Origin: Bacteroidia bacterium | Lineage (GTDB): Bacteria; Bacteroidota; Bacteroidia; Bacteroidales; VadinHA17 | DNA length: 38,083 bases | Reading direction: 5' to 3' | NCBI GenBank assembly: GCA_026391555.1 | Contig: JAPLEB010000069.1 | Location: 1 to 38,083, forward strand | Shown: positions 8,162 to 15,552 of the stretch, piece by piece | How the letters are laid out: each line of letters opens with the position of its first letter | How positions within the stretch are numbered: the stretch's first letter is position 1 | Position numbers and translations under genes: made by a program | Notes under the pieces: generated by a model | The model's database searches: none | What the model saw: only the letters and a program-made list of their open reading frames with translations | Told to the model about the DNA's origin: nothing

Positions 8162-8347
8162 CAACCACGCTGTGGTTGTTAATAATGATTATTCATATAT
8201 TCTATTCACATTCAATCCCTTCGGGATTAGTAATTTGATAATCAGCACGTTTGAAATAGAGATTGACCGGCTGGTTTATGAGTTGTATGGGTTAAGTGAG
8301 GAGGAGGTGAGGATTGTGGAAGGTAAGGTCTAACCCGCTCTGCGGGT
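8162..8347. repeat. Three mini-palindromes with 3-nt loops
   Basis: Three perfect small hairpins lie within 186 nt: CAACCAC-GCT-GTGGTTG (8162-8178), AATCCC-TTC-GGGATT (8214-8228, a cUUCGg-type loop) and ACCCGC-TCT-GCGGGT (8333-8347). They surround and partly overlap a gene remnant, which suggests they invaded decaying sequence. Similar GC-rich UUCG hairpins occur elsewhere in the window. Confidence 0.6.
8250..8333 (+). pseudogene. C-terminal tail of a restriction-modification DNA methylase (Eco57I/PglX-type), remnant
   Basis: The last 27 codons before the stop at 8331-8333 read FEIEIDRLVYELYGLSEEE and then VRIVEG. This matches the characteristic extreme C-terminus of many class I/IIG DNA N6-adenine methylases: IDxLVYxLYGLTEEEIxIVEG. 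No methylase catalytic motifs (NPPY, FxGxG) occur upstream. The open frame reaches back to an ATG at 8115, but 8115-8249 looks like spacer with palindromes. I read this as the end of a deleted methylase gene. A real 72-aa gene starting at 8115 is possible but less likely. Confidence 0.6.
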
Positions 8348-8510
8348 GTCTTACTCACTTCGTTCGCTTGTCTTGAAGTCTTGGTCTTAGGCCCTGTCAA
8401 GACGTTCAAAGCAACAGACAGGGCGCAGCCCAAGACAGCCCTGAAGGGCATAAAGACAGCGTAGCGTTAAGACAGCCCACAAGGGCGTAAAGACAGAGCA
8501 CAGAACCGAG
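8348..8510. repeat. GTCTT / AAGAC composite repeat array
   Basis: The left half carries repeated GTCTT words; the right half carries AAGACAG at 8432, 8453, 8469 and 8490 (spacings 21, 16, 21). Short GC palindromes fill the intervals, for example GCCC-TGAA-GGGC and GCCC-ACAA-GGGC. The centre has GCCCTGTC and GACAGGGC arms around 8391-8424. The whole block can fold on itself. It forms the 3' flank of mutS2 on the minus strand. Confidence 0.7.
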
Positions 8511-8514
8511 TGAA

Positions 8515-10995
8515 CTAAAAATCCATCTCCACAACAGTGATCCCCGATCCGCCGAACTCGATATGTTCATCGCGGAAGGATTTGACAACATCAACCGTGT
8601 CAAGATATTGTCGCACAAGCTGCCGCAATATTCCGTTGCCTTTTCCATGAAGTATCCTGAGATTTCGATGCTGAACAATCAGAGCATTATCTATCAGATC
8701 GCGCACCTGGTTTATAGCCTCCTCGCCACGTACCCCGCGAATATCAATCTCAGGTTTGAAATTAATATTCCGCCGGGCTATGCCGGGGTTGTTTTCCCGC
8801 TGTACCTGATTTGCACTGAGGCTTTTTTTAAGTTCTGATCTTGTTATTCTTTCAATTTTATCAAACGGGACAAAGAATCTCAGACTGCCGGTCTCAACCT
8901 GAACCATCTTATCTTTTATTGAAATTATTTCACCGGCAGCCAGTGTGTCGATCATCCTTACTGCATCGCCTGGTTTAAGTGGCTGTACGGAAGATGCCGC
9001 ATGTACAGGTTTTTCTTTTACCGGCTCCGGCTCCATTTTAATCTTTTTTGCTCTTGAACTCAATACTGCTATCTTCTCTTCCGATTCAGTCTCAATAGGT
9101 TTTGTCTCCTCGACAACGATGTTTTTAAATTCCTCTAACTGCTGGCGGACATCCTTGGTTTTTTCTTTTTCGGCCTGAGATTCTTTTATCTGCCTGATGG
9201 TGCTTTCAATCATCCGGTTAGAATCTTTCAACAATTGCTGAGCCTCATCTTTTGCTTTTGTGATTATCTCTTTCCTTAGTGTTTTAGCACCAGAAAGTTC
9301 CTTTTCATATTCATCCATCAACTCCTCAAGTCTTTTCTCCTGCTGCCGGATGCTCTGTCTTTTTGTCTCCCAGTATCGCTTATCACGGGCAATATCCTTA
9401 AGGTGCCTGTCGTAGTTAATATTCTTTACTCCTGCTTTTCCAGAGGCTTCAGCTAATATCTCTTCGGGCAGTCCGATCTTCCTGGCAATCTCAAATGCAA
9501 ATGAACTTCCCGGTTTACCAATAGTAAGCTGAAATAGAGGTTGCATTAGGTGATTATCGAAAGCCATAGCGCCATTGACCACTCCTTCAGTGAGAGATGC
9601 AAAATGCTTCAGATTAGTGTAATGGGTTGTTAGTACACCAAAAACCTTTTTTCTGTTTAATTCACCCAAAATTGCCTCAGCAATAGAACCTCCAAGCATT
9701 GGCTCGGTACCTGTACCGAATTCATCGATTAGAATCAACGTCTTTTCATTACCATTTTTTATGAAAAACTTCATATTGATAAGATGAGAGCTATAAGTAC
9801 TTAAGTCATTATCAATGCTTTGCTCATCACCGATATCAATTAGAATATTTCTAAAGATACCCGTTTCCGATCCTTCTGCAACCGGAATTGTAAGTCCGCA
9901 CTGTAGCATATACTGAAGCAATCCCACCGTTTTCAGGCAAACCGACTTACCTCCAGCGTTGGGTCCTGAGATCAATAATATCCTGTCATTTTCATCAAGT
10001 ACAATTTCAAGAGGAACCACTTTTCTTCCGGCAAGCTTCTCGAATGTAAGTGAAAGAAGAGGGTGTATTGCATTTTCCCATGATATAAAGGGCTTGTTAA
10101 TGATTGTCGGTTTTATTGAATGAAGGTGGTTGCCCAGAAGCGCTTTTGCCCTTATAAAATCGATTTCACCAAGGAACAAGTTCGACTCAAGAAGATCGTC
10201 GATATATGGTCGGACATTATCAGCAAACACAGTCAGAATCCTTACTATCTCCCTTTTCTCTTCATATTCAAGTTCTATGATATCATTGTTGATTTCCACA
10301 ATCTCCTCTGGTTCAATAAAAACCGTTTTTCCTGAAGCAGACTGATCATGAATAAGACCTTTTATCTTTCTCTTGTCGTACGCGCTAACCGGGATGACTC
10401 CTCTCCCGTTCCTGATTGAAACCGAAGAATCTGTATCAACAATCCCATCAGATTGCGCCTGTTTAAGTATTGCATTAAGCCTTTTCGATACCTGAATGCT
10501 TTTTCCTATAAGTTCCGCTCTTATCTCTTTTAATCTTGAAGAAGCATTATCCTTAATAATCCCGCGTCTGTCAATTATCCTGTCAATTGCCTCCAGTACA
10601 TAAGGATAAATTTTGACAGAACTGCACATAGATCTCAGAACCGGATACTTCACAGCATCTTTATTCCTGAAGAAATTAAGTATTGTTTTAACAGTTTCCA
10701 GTGAACGCTTCAGGTCAAAGACCTCCTGCACTTCGGGAAAAGTACCTTCAATTCTTATCTTGTTGAGACAATCTGAAATCTTATAATAGTTTTCTGATGG
10801 AAAATGATCTTCAAACTGAAGTATAAGCTGGAATTCAAGTGTTGAAGAAAGTCTGAGGGACAAAGAATCATAGTCATCAGTGAATTCAATATTATCAATC
10901 TTTTCCAGTCCCATCGGACTCAGGCATTTTTCACTCAGCAGGTTACGGATCCGGTCAAAACCGATCTTATTTTCAAAGTTTTCAGGATAAATCAT
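8515..10995 (-). CDS. mutS2: MutS2 family ATPase with Smr endonuclease domain
   Basis: A DNA-binding ATPase with a C-terminal Smr nuclease. Family members suppress homologous recombination or act in rescue of collided ribosomes. From the ATG at 10995 the protein is 826 aa. The open frame extends to 11136, but the extra 47 codons only translate a spacer repeat. The Walker A motif GPNAGGKS is at about residues 343-350, followed by the Walker B region LILIDEFGTGTEP and LTTHYTNLK. A long charged coiled coil (about 515-640) and a KOW-like turn precede the Smr domain at about 745-826. The Smr domain has IDIRGVRGEEA and HGKGNGILR. All key elements are intact. Confidence 0.95.
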   Translation of the reverse strand: MIYPENFENKIGFDRIRNLLSEKCLSPMGLEKIDNIEFTDDYDSLSLRLSSTLEFQLILQFEDHFPSENYYKISDCLNKIRIEGTFPEVQEVFDLKRSLETVKTILNFFRNKDAVKYPVLRSMCSSVKIYPYVLEAIDRIIDRRGIIKDNASSRLKEIRAELIGKSIQVSKRLNAILKQAQSDGIVDTDSSVSIRNGRGVIPVSAYDKRKIKGLIHDQSASGKTVFIEPEEIVEINNDIIELEYEEKREIVRILTVFADNVRPYIDDLLESNLFLGEIDFIRAKALLGNHLHSIKPTIINKPFISWENAIHPLLSLTFEKLAGRKVVPLEIVLDENDRILLISGPNAGGKSVCLKTVGLLQYMLQCGLTIPVAEGSETGIFRNILIDIGDEQSIDNDLSTYSSHLINMKFFIKNGNEKTLILIDEFGTGTEPMLGGSIAEAILGELNRKKVFGVLTTHYTNLKHFASLTEGVVNGAMAFDNHLMQPLFQLTIGKPGSSFAFEIARKIGLPEEILAEASGKAGVKNINYDRHLKDIARDKRYWETKRQSIRQQEKRLEELMDEYEKELSGAKTLRKEIITKAKDEAQQLLKDSNRMIESTIRQIKESQAEKEKTKDVRQQLEEFKNIVVEETKPIETESEEKIAVLSSRAKKIKMEPEPVKEKPVHAASSVQPLKPGDAVRMIDTLAAGEIISIKDKMVQVETGSLRFFVPFDKIERITRSELKKSLSANQVQRENNPGIARRNINFKPEIDIRGVRGEEAINQVRDLIDNALIVQHRNLRILHGKGNGILRQLVRQYLDTVDVVKSFRDEHIEFGGSGITVVEMDF

Positions 10996-11010
10996 ATAGA
11001 AAGATAAAAG

Positions 11011-11060
11011 ACAAAAGTATAAAGACAAAAGTAAAAAGACAAAAGTAAAAAGATAAAAGT
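11011..11060 (-). promoter_or_regulatory. 14-bp tandem repeat with serial TAnnTTTG boxes upstream of mutS2
   Basis: On the plus strand the unit is ACAAAAGTAAAAAG, at 11011-11024 (one change), 11025-11038 and 11039-11052, followed by a degenerate fourth copy. Read towards mutS2 (minus strand), each of the first three units contains TACTTTTG, an exact TAnnTTTG -7 box (11012-11019, 11026-11033, 11040-11047). A TTTG in the third unit lies 20 nt upstream of the first box. Possible starts fall about 10-40 nt before the mutS2 ATG. Promoter activity is inferred; the repeat itself is certain. Confidence 0.45.
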
Positions 11061-11092
11061 CGAAGCGCAGCGAAGATCCCGCTTCGGCGGGG
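11061..11092. repeat. GC-rich hairpin inserted in the 14-bp repeat array
   Basis: About 32 nt containing CCCGC-TTCG-GCGGG (11078-11091) split the A-rich repeat: a unit-like ATAAAAGT lies on the left and ACAAAAGTTAAAAG (11093-11106) on the right. The hairpin core matches that of the dispersed repeats at 3324 and 25066. Confidence 0.6.
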
Positions 11093-11200
11093 ACAAAAGT
11101 TAAAAGACAAGTAGGGACATGCCAGGGCATGTTCATTGTTCTACAAGTTAATTATTGTTAAACATATTGCCATAATACAATAACGGGTTTCAATTTTATT

Positions 11201-11208
11201 TACATTTG
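11201..11208 (+). promoter_or_regulatory. -7 box candidate for the M28 peptidase gene
   Basis: TACATTTG fits TAnnTTTG exactly. It lies 39 nt before the ATG at 11248, which would give a leader of about 30-35 nt. No good TTTG is found 19 nt upstream. Its position argues against the in-frame TTG at 11206 as a start codon. Confidence 0.35.
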
Positions 11209-11247
11209 AAGCTTATCTATTTGAACCTAAAACTATCATTAAAAAAA

Positions 11248-12792
11248 ATGAAAATGAGAAAAATTTCAACTGCGTTTATGTTTCTGTTTTTTCTGCCGCT
11301 TTGGTTAATGTCGCAGAGCGAAAATGTTGACCTCAGCATGATTTATAAGATCAAGCAGGAAGGGTTAAAAAATTCAAGTATTGAGGACCTCGCTTTCCGG
11401 CTTACTGATTTTGTGGGACCAAGGCTTACCGGCTCTACCGGTAACAACCGTGGAAATGAGTGGGCGAAGAAAAAAATGGAAGAACTTGGCTTTCAGAATG
11501 TAAGAATTGAAGCAGCAAGGGATTTCAAAAATGGTGGCTGGGATAATCTGAAAACATACGCAGCGATGACTGCTCCATACTATGTAAACTTTGCCTGTAA
11601 CCCTGTTGCATGGACCGGAAGCACAAACGGATCTGTGAAAGGTGAAATTGTACTTTTAGATGTAAAGGCTGAAAGCGACCTTGATAAATATAAAGGAAAA
11701 CTATCCGGCAAAATTGTATTAATACCGTCCGCATCAACTTACGAAGTCAGCTATGAACCTCTGGCAAGCCGTTTAACAGATGCACAACTTAAAGATATTT
11801 CGATGGCAACGCCACCATCGGGGGGAAGAAGACAAAACTATGACTTAGCTCCTACGTCAGAACAGAGAGCCCTACGCACTAAAATATCTGAATTCCTCAA
11901 AAGTGAAGGCGCTGTTGTGATTCTTAATAGTTCAGGCACATTCAATGTTCCAAGGTCAAATGGTGCAAAATATAATGCAGGAGATAAAGAACCGATTACA
12001 GAATTGAACCTTCCCGTTGAAGACCATGGAAGAATGGAACGGCTTTTACGTCATAATGTTCCGGTTGAAATGGAAGTAGAAATACAAAATAAGTTCTTCG
12101 ATAGTCCGACTGTATACAATGTTATAGGCGAAATACCCGGTACGGATAAACTCCTTAAAAATGAAGTAGTTCTGCTTGGCGCTCATATAGATTCGTGGCA
12201 TGGAGGAACCGGCGCAGCAGATAATGCATCCGGATGTATTGTAATGATGGAAGCTCTCCGCATCCTAAAAAACCTCGATGTTGCCCCACGGAGAACAATA
12301 AGAATTGCACTCTGGGGTGGTGAAGAACAAGGGCTGAACGGGTCGCGAGGCTATGTAGAAAAATATCTTGTCGATCCAAAGACCAGGGAACACAAACCTG
12401 ATTTTGACAAATTTGCTGCATATTTCAATATGGATAATGGATCAGGTAAATATCGTGGAATATATATCCAGGAAAATGAGTTTGCAAGGCCGATATTTGA
12501 AGAGTGGCTAAAACCTTTTGAAGATATGGGCTGTTCAACAATCACGATAAGAAACACCACCGGCACCGACCATCTTTCGTTTGATGCAGTCGGATTGCCA
12601 GGGTTTCAGTTCATACAGGATGAGATAGAATATGGTCGTGGTTATCATACTACCATGGATACCTTTGAGAGGCTGGTTATGGCTGATCTTAAGCAAAATG
12701 CAGTGATCACAGCATCATTTGTTTATAATGCAGCAATGCGTAATTCTAAAATTCCGGGAAAACCTGTCATGAAACCCTTGATAAAGCAGTAG
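11248..12792 (+). CDS. M28 family zinc metallopeptidase (carboxypeptidase Q-like)
   Basis: An exported aminopeptidase/carboxypeptidase of 514 aa from the ATG at 11248 (a second ATG at 11254 is equally possible). A signal peptide, KISTAFMFLFFLPLWLMSQ, covers residues 4-22. A PA-type insert lies at roughly residues 110-270. The M28 core shows the probable zinc ligands in order: GAHIDSWHGG (His), GAADNASG (Asp), WGGEEQGLNGS (catalytic Glu and Glu ligand), YFNMDNGSG (Asp) and GYHTTMDT (His). It has no PDZ domain, unlike the M28 lipoprotein at 1505. It diverges from mutS2. The likely role is periplasmic or outer-surface peptide breakdown. Confidence 0.9.
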   Translation: MKMRKISTAFMFLFFLPLWLMSQSENVDLSMIYKIKQEGLKNSSIEDLAFRLTDFVGPRLTGSTGNNRGNEWAKKKMEELGFQNVRIEAARDFKNGGWDNLKTYAAMTAPYYVNFACNPVAWTGSTNGSVKGEIVLLDVKAESDLDKYKGKLSGKIVLIPSASTYEVSYEPLASRLTDAQLKDISMATPPSGGRRQNYDLAPTSEQRALRTKISEFLKSEGAVVILNSSGTFNVPRSNGAKYNAGDKEPITELNLPVEDHGRMERLLRHNVPVEMEVEIQNKFFDSPTVYNVIGEIPGTDKLLKNEVVLLGAHIDSWHGGTGAADNASGCIVMMEALRILKNLDVAPRRTIRIALWGGEEQGLNGSRGYVEKYLVDPKTREHKPDFDKFAAYFNMDNGSGKYRGIYIQENEFARPIFEEWLKPFEDMGCSTITIRNTTGTDHLSFDAVGLPGFQFIQDEIEYGRGYHTTMDTFERLVMADLKQNAVITASFVYNAAMRNSKIPGKPVMKPLIKQ

Positions 12793-12852
12793 TTTTTGCA
12801 AAGGAGGCTGGAAAATTTCCTATACATGGAAACTTAATCAAAATAATTTTTT

Positions 12853-13073
12853 AATTTAACTGGTCAGATTGTTTTCAAAGGGAACTTGTTAGAAAAGACT
12901 GTTGTGCAAACAACAAATTTTTCCTCTGGTGTTTACTTAATAGAACTTAGGAATGGTAAGACTTTTGAATCCCCGCGAGCGCATTGGCTTCGCCGAGCTC
13001 GTAAACCCGGTTCTTCGTAGCTTGCTGCGAAGAGCTTCAATTAAAGAAAATTGTAGAAGTCTTAACTGACTGA
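12853..13073 (+). pseudogene. Remnant of a T9SS type A C-terminal sorting domain
   Basis: From 12853 one frame reads NLTGQIVFKGN and then NFSSGVYLIELRNGKTFE. This is the typical end of a type IX secretion C-terminal domain, in which the pattern SxGxYxIxL is followed by a KKxxK-type end. The frame then enters a palindromic element (12970-13037). Coding resumes as QLKKIVEVLTD with a stop at 13071-13073, exactly the expected CTD ending. The N-terminal body of the protein is absent: a stop codon lies just upstream. So it is a decayed gene end, split by an insertion of about 68 nt. Confidence 0.7.
12970..13037. repeat. Palindromic element inserted in the T9SS CTD remnant
   Basis: It begins CCCCGC and ends near GAGCTTC. 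It contains two hairpins: GAGC...GGC-TTC-GCC...GCTC (about 12977-12999) and CTTCGTAGC-TTG-CTGCGAAG (13013-13032, one wobble). Removing it joins FE to QLKKIVEV, which restores a normal CTD ending. It is probably a REP-like or MITE-like element; no transposase is nearby. Confidence 0.6.
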
Positions 13074-13077
13074 CTAT

Positions 13078-14232
13078 TTATCTTTTAAGGCTATAAACTG
13101 ATACTGATAACAAGTAGATCATACAGAGAATCAGAATTGACATCCCCAGAACCATACTATTGCTGATGTCGCTTACCCATCCGACTAAAAGAGGAATGAC
13201 AGCACCTCCTGAGATCGCCATCATCATTAGTCCTGATATCTCATTATTACGGGTGGGATATCTCTCTACTGCTATTGAAAATACAAGCGGCCAGATATTT
13301 GCAACTGCCAGGCCGATAAGGAATACGAGTCCCCATGCCATAAAAGTCGATTTCACAACCAGGATAGTAACAAGACATACCAATCCAAGAATAGTGGACC
13401 ACATAAAAAATTTACGAGAAGAGATCTTTGTGAGCATTATAGCCCCAGCAAAGGTTCCAATCATACGACCAAAGAAATAGACACTTCTGCCATTTTCAGC
13501 TGCTATAGGATCAATACCAAACTGTTTGATAAGAAATTGTCCTGAGTTGGAGTTGAAACCTACATCAATACCTACTACAAGGAAAATTGACAAAACCATC
13601 ATTAAAACAAAACCTGTACCCAATAGTTTGAATGATGAAGCAAAAGTAGCTTTGCTCTCTGCCTGTTTTTTCTCGTCAACTTTTACAGAACCCAGCCATA
13701 TTGCTGAAAGTATTGAAACAATTCCGAATACAAGGAACAGAAGTTTCCAGTCACCGAACTTAACAGCAAAAAATCCAGCAAGTGGTGCTCCTATCATTGA
13801 GCCGATAGCTTTTACAAATTGAGAAAAGCTAAGAAAACTAGATGCCCGGTTTCCGGGAACAACATCAACAAGAAGTGGATTAGCTGATACCTGGACAATT
13901 GTGTTTCCGATTCCAAGGAAAGCAAATCCTACAAGTACCATTTCGAAAGAATAAAGAAAATATGGTACAAGCATACCCAATGCTGTTACTACGATCCCTA
14001 CGTTAAGCATAAACCGTTTGCCAAGCCTCGATTGCATCACTCCCACCGGAACAGAGAGAAGAAGAAACCAGAGGAAAGCTGCAGAAGGGATCAACTGCGC
14101 AAGAGTGGCACTCAGATTCATATCATTACTTACACGATCAACGCCTATACCTACAAGGTCAACAAAGCTCATGACAAAGAAAGCCATGAGAACAGGGAGT
14201 ATTTTAGTGATGTTTACTTTTTGTACATTCAT
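13078..14232 (-). CDS. FHS-type sugar MFS transporter (FucP/GluP-like)
   Basis: An inner-membrane major facilitator with about 12 hydrophobic segments, 384 aa from the ATG at 14232 (a TTG at 14238 would add two residues). Features of the fucose/glucose:H+ symporter group are ANPLLVDVVPG in the first half, and ANIWPLVFSIAVERYP followed by ISGLMMMAISGGAVIPLLVGWVSD in the second. The sugar cannot be named from sequence. It lies 129 nt downstream of a ROK sugar kinase on the same strand, which suggests an uptake-plus-phosphorylation pair. The intervening spacer carries CCTGTAGC-type direct repeats (about 14300-14345) and no gene. Confidence 0.88.
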   Translation of the reverse strand: MNVQKVNITKILPVLMAFFVMSFVDLVGIGVDRVSNDMNLSATLAQLIPSAAFLWFLLLSVPVGVMQSRLGKRFMLNVGIVVTALGMLVPYFLYSFEMVLVGFAFLGIGNTIVQVSANPLLVDVVPGNRASSFLSFSQFVKAIGSMIGAPLAGFFAVKFGDWKLLFLVFGIVSILSAIWLGSVKVDEKKQAESKATFASSFKLLGTGFVLMMVLSIFLVVGIDVGFNSNSGQFLIKQFGIDPIAAENGRSVYFFGRMIGTFAGAIMLTKISSRKFFMWSTILGLVCLVTILVVKSTFMAWGLVFLIGLAVANIWPLVFSIAVERYPTRNNEISGLMMMAISGGAVIPLLVGWVSDISNSMVLGMSILILCMIYLLSVSVYSLKR

Positions 14233-14361
14233 GATCAATAGGATTATATATTAAAAATTATCATTCCAATCCTTCCTGTTGCCCGAAGTTTGCTGCCTGT
14301 AACTATTACTAATTAGCGACAGGCGTCTGGCTACAGGCTACAGGTTTTCGCGTAAATAATA

Positions 14362-15297
14362 TTACATTAATGGAAGTGCATGCTGGATTGATTTCCAGAA
14401 ATCATCATCAAGCAGATATGCGCTTCCAAGGAGAGCGGCATCCTCTTTCAGTTTTGAAATATCCACTTTGCCATTATAACCCTCCTTTTTCAATCTGTTT
14501 TCAAAAACATCTCCAAAGAGGCTGTATGCATTTGAAATGTTTCCTCCTATAACTAAAATTTCAGCCTTGAACTTAATGAGCCATGGAGCAAGGAATATTC
14601 CGGCATTCTCACCGAAATCAGTAAAAAGATCAAATACTATTTTGTTTGAAGAAGCCAATTCAGCCAGCTCTTTAACACCATTCAATTCTTTTCCGGTGAC
14701 GCTCTTATATCTGCCAAGTAACCCACGGGTTGAAAAATAATCGTCAGCAATTCCATCTTTATATGGAAGGTGGTAAATACATCCCATTTTAGGCACTTCC
14801 GTACCATCTACGATCGGGATACGATTGTTAATAAATGCAGAACCGAAGCCTGTTCCAAGTGTTATTGAGAGCGACCTGTCAGCCTTCGAGGCACTGCCGG
14901 CCCATGCTTCTCCAACGGCGAAAGCTGAAGCATCATTCATAAACCTGATCAGGAAGTCATCAGGGACATCCAGACTGCTTGCAATGGCATCGGTGATATT
15001 AAATCCATAAAGATTTTCATATTTTGCCACACCACGGATATAACAAATTCCTTTGACGTAATCAAATGGTCCCGGCATTGCAAAGCCAATTCCTTTTACT
15101 TTTTCAAGGCTTACTATATCTAAAACTGATGAAAGAGCTTCGGCCCAGACATTAATTATTGTACTTGCCTGTGCCTGGTTGTCAACAGCTCTTTCAGTTA
15201 AAGTTTCTCTCAGTATCTTTCCTGAAACGAGATCAATTGCGGCACAACTGATATGACTTCCTCCTATATCAGTGCCTATTGCGATGGTTTTATTCAT
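14362..15297 (-). CDS. ROK family sugar kinase
   Basis: Phosphorylates a hexose, probably glucose or an amino sugar, in the cytosol. The product is 311 aa from the ATG at 15297; the frame continues upstream without a family-like N-terminus. The ATP-binding motif GTDIGGSHISCAAIDL is at residues 6-21. GFAMPGPFDYVKG and FMNDASAFAVGEAWAG follow; the Asn-Asp pair contains the catalytic Asp. GTGFGSAFI is the second phosphate motif. The usual ROK zinc motif CxCGxxGCxE is missing: the region reads KMGCIYHLPYKDGIADDYFS. That loss is seen in a subset of ROK kinases, so activity is still plausible. The adjacent FHS transporter supports a role in sugar uptake. Confidence 0.88.
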   Translation of the reverse strand: MNKTIAIGTDIGGSHISCAAIDLVSGKILRETLTERAVDNQAQASTIINVWAEALSSVLDIVSLEKVKGIGFAMPGPFDYVKGICYIRGVAKYENLYGFNITDAIASSLDVPDDFLIRFMNDASAFAVGEAWAGSASKADRSLSITLGTGFGSAFINNRIPIVDGTEVPKMGCIYHLPYKDGIADDYFSTRGLLGRYKSVTGKELNGVKELAELASSNKIVFDLFTDFGENAGIFLAPWLIKFKAEILVIGGNISNAYSLFGDVFENRLKKEGYNGKVDISKLKEDAALLGSAYLLDDDFWKSIQHALPLM

Positions 15298-15345
15298 AAT
15301 CAAGACTAAATTAAAACTGGTCAAAAATGATCTTAAAACTGACGT

Positions 15346-15376
15346 TGAAAATATTCAATTTTGTTGTCAATGCAAA
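15346..15376 (-). promoter_or_regulatory. Candidate promoter of the ROK kinase gene
   Basis: Read on the minus strand: TTTG at 15376-15373, exactly 19 nt, then TATTTTCA at 15353-15346, two mismatches from TAnnTTTG. It would give a leader of about 40-45 nt before the ATG at 15297. Confidence 0.3.
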
Positions 15377-15425
15377 ATAAAATCTGATTATTAAAGATTT
15401 ATTCATGTTTTATTTTAGAAAACCA

Positions 15426-15451
15426 ATAATAAAAGCCTCGACAATAGGCTT
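15426..15451 (-). terminator. Intrinsic terminator downstream of the cytidylate-kinase-like gene
   Basis: On the minus strand AAGCCT (15451-15446), a 7-nt loop and AGGCTT (15438-15433) are followed by TTTATTATT. The position, about 100 nt after the stop at 15553, fits termination of that gene. No gene is seen between 15298 and 15552. Confidence 0.55.
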
Positions 15452-15552
15452 CGTGAACATTTGTTGAAGGCGGTAGGATGTAAATGACTCAGGGCTCAGA
15501 GCGCAGTGTGCAGTTTGCGGACTGAAGGCTGTGAATTTAAGCGGTAAGTATT

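Noticed and set aside
8115-8333. Intact 72-aa gene
   Set aside because: Only the last 27 codons are protein-like; the first part contains two palindromes and no recognisable fold. Annotated as a remnant instead.
8432-8500. CRISPR-like spaced repeats
   Set aside because: Repeats are 7 nt and intervals only 9-14 nt, themselves palindromic. No cas genes are present.
10996-11136. 47-codon hydrophobic N-terminal extension of mutS2
   Set aside because: It only translates the A-rich 14-bp repeat and the GC hairpin. MutS2 proteins begin at about the ATG at 10995 and are cytosolic.
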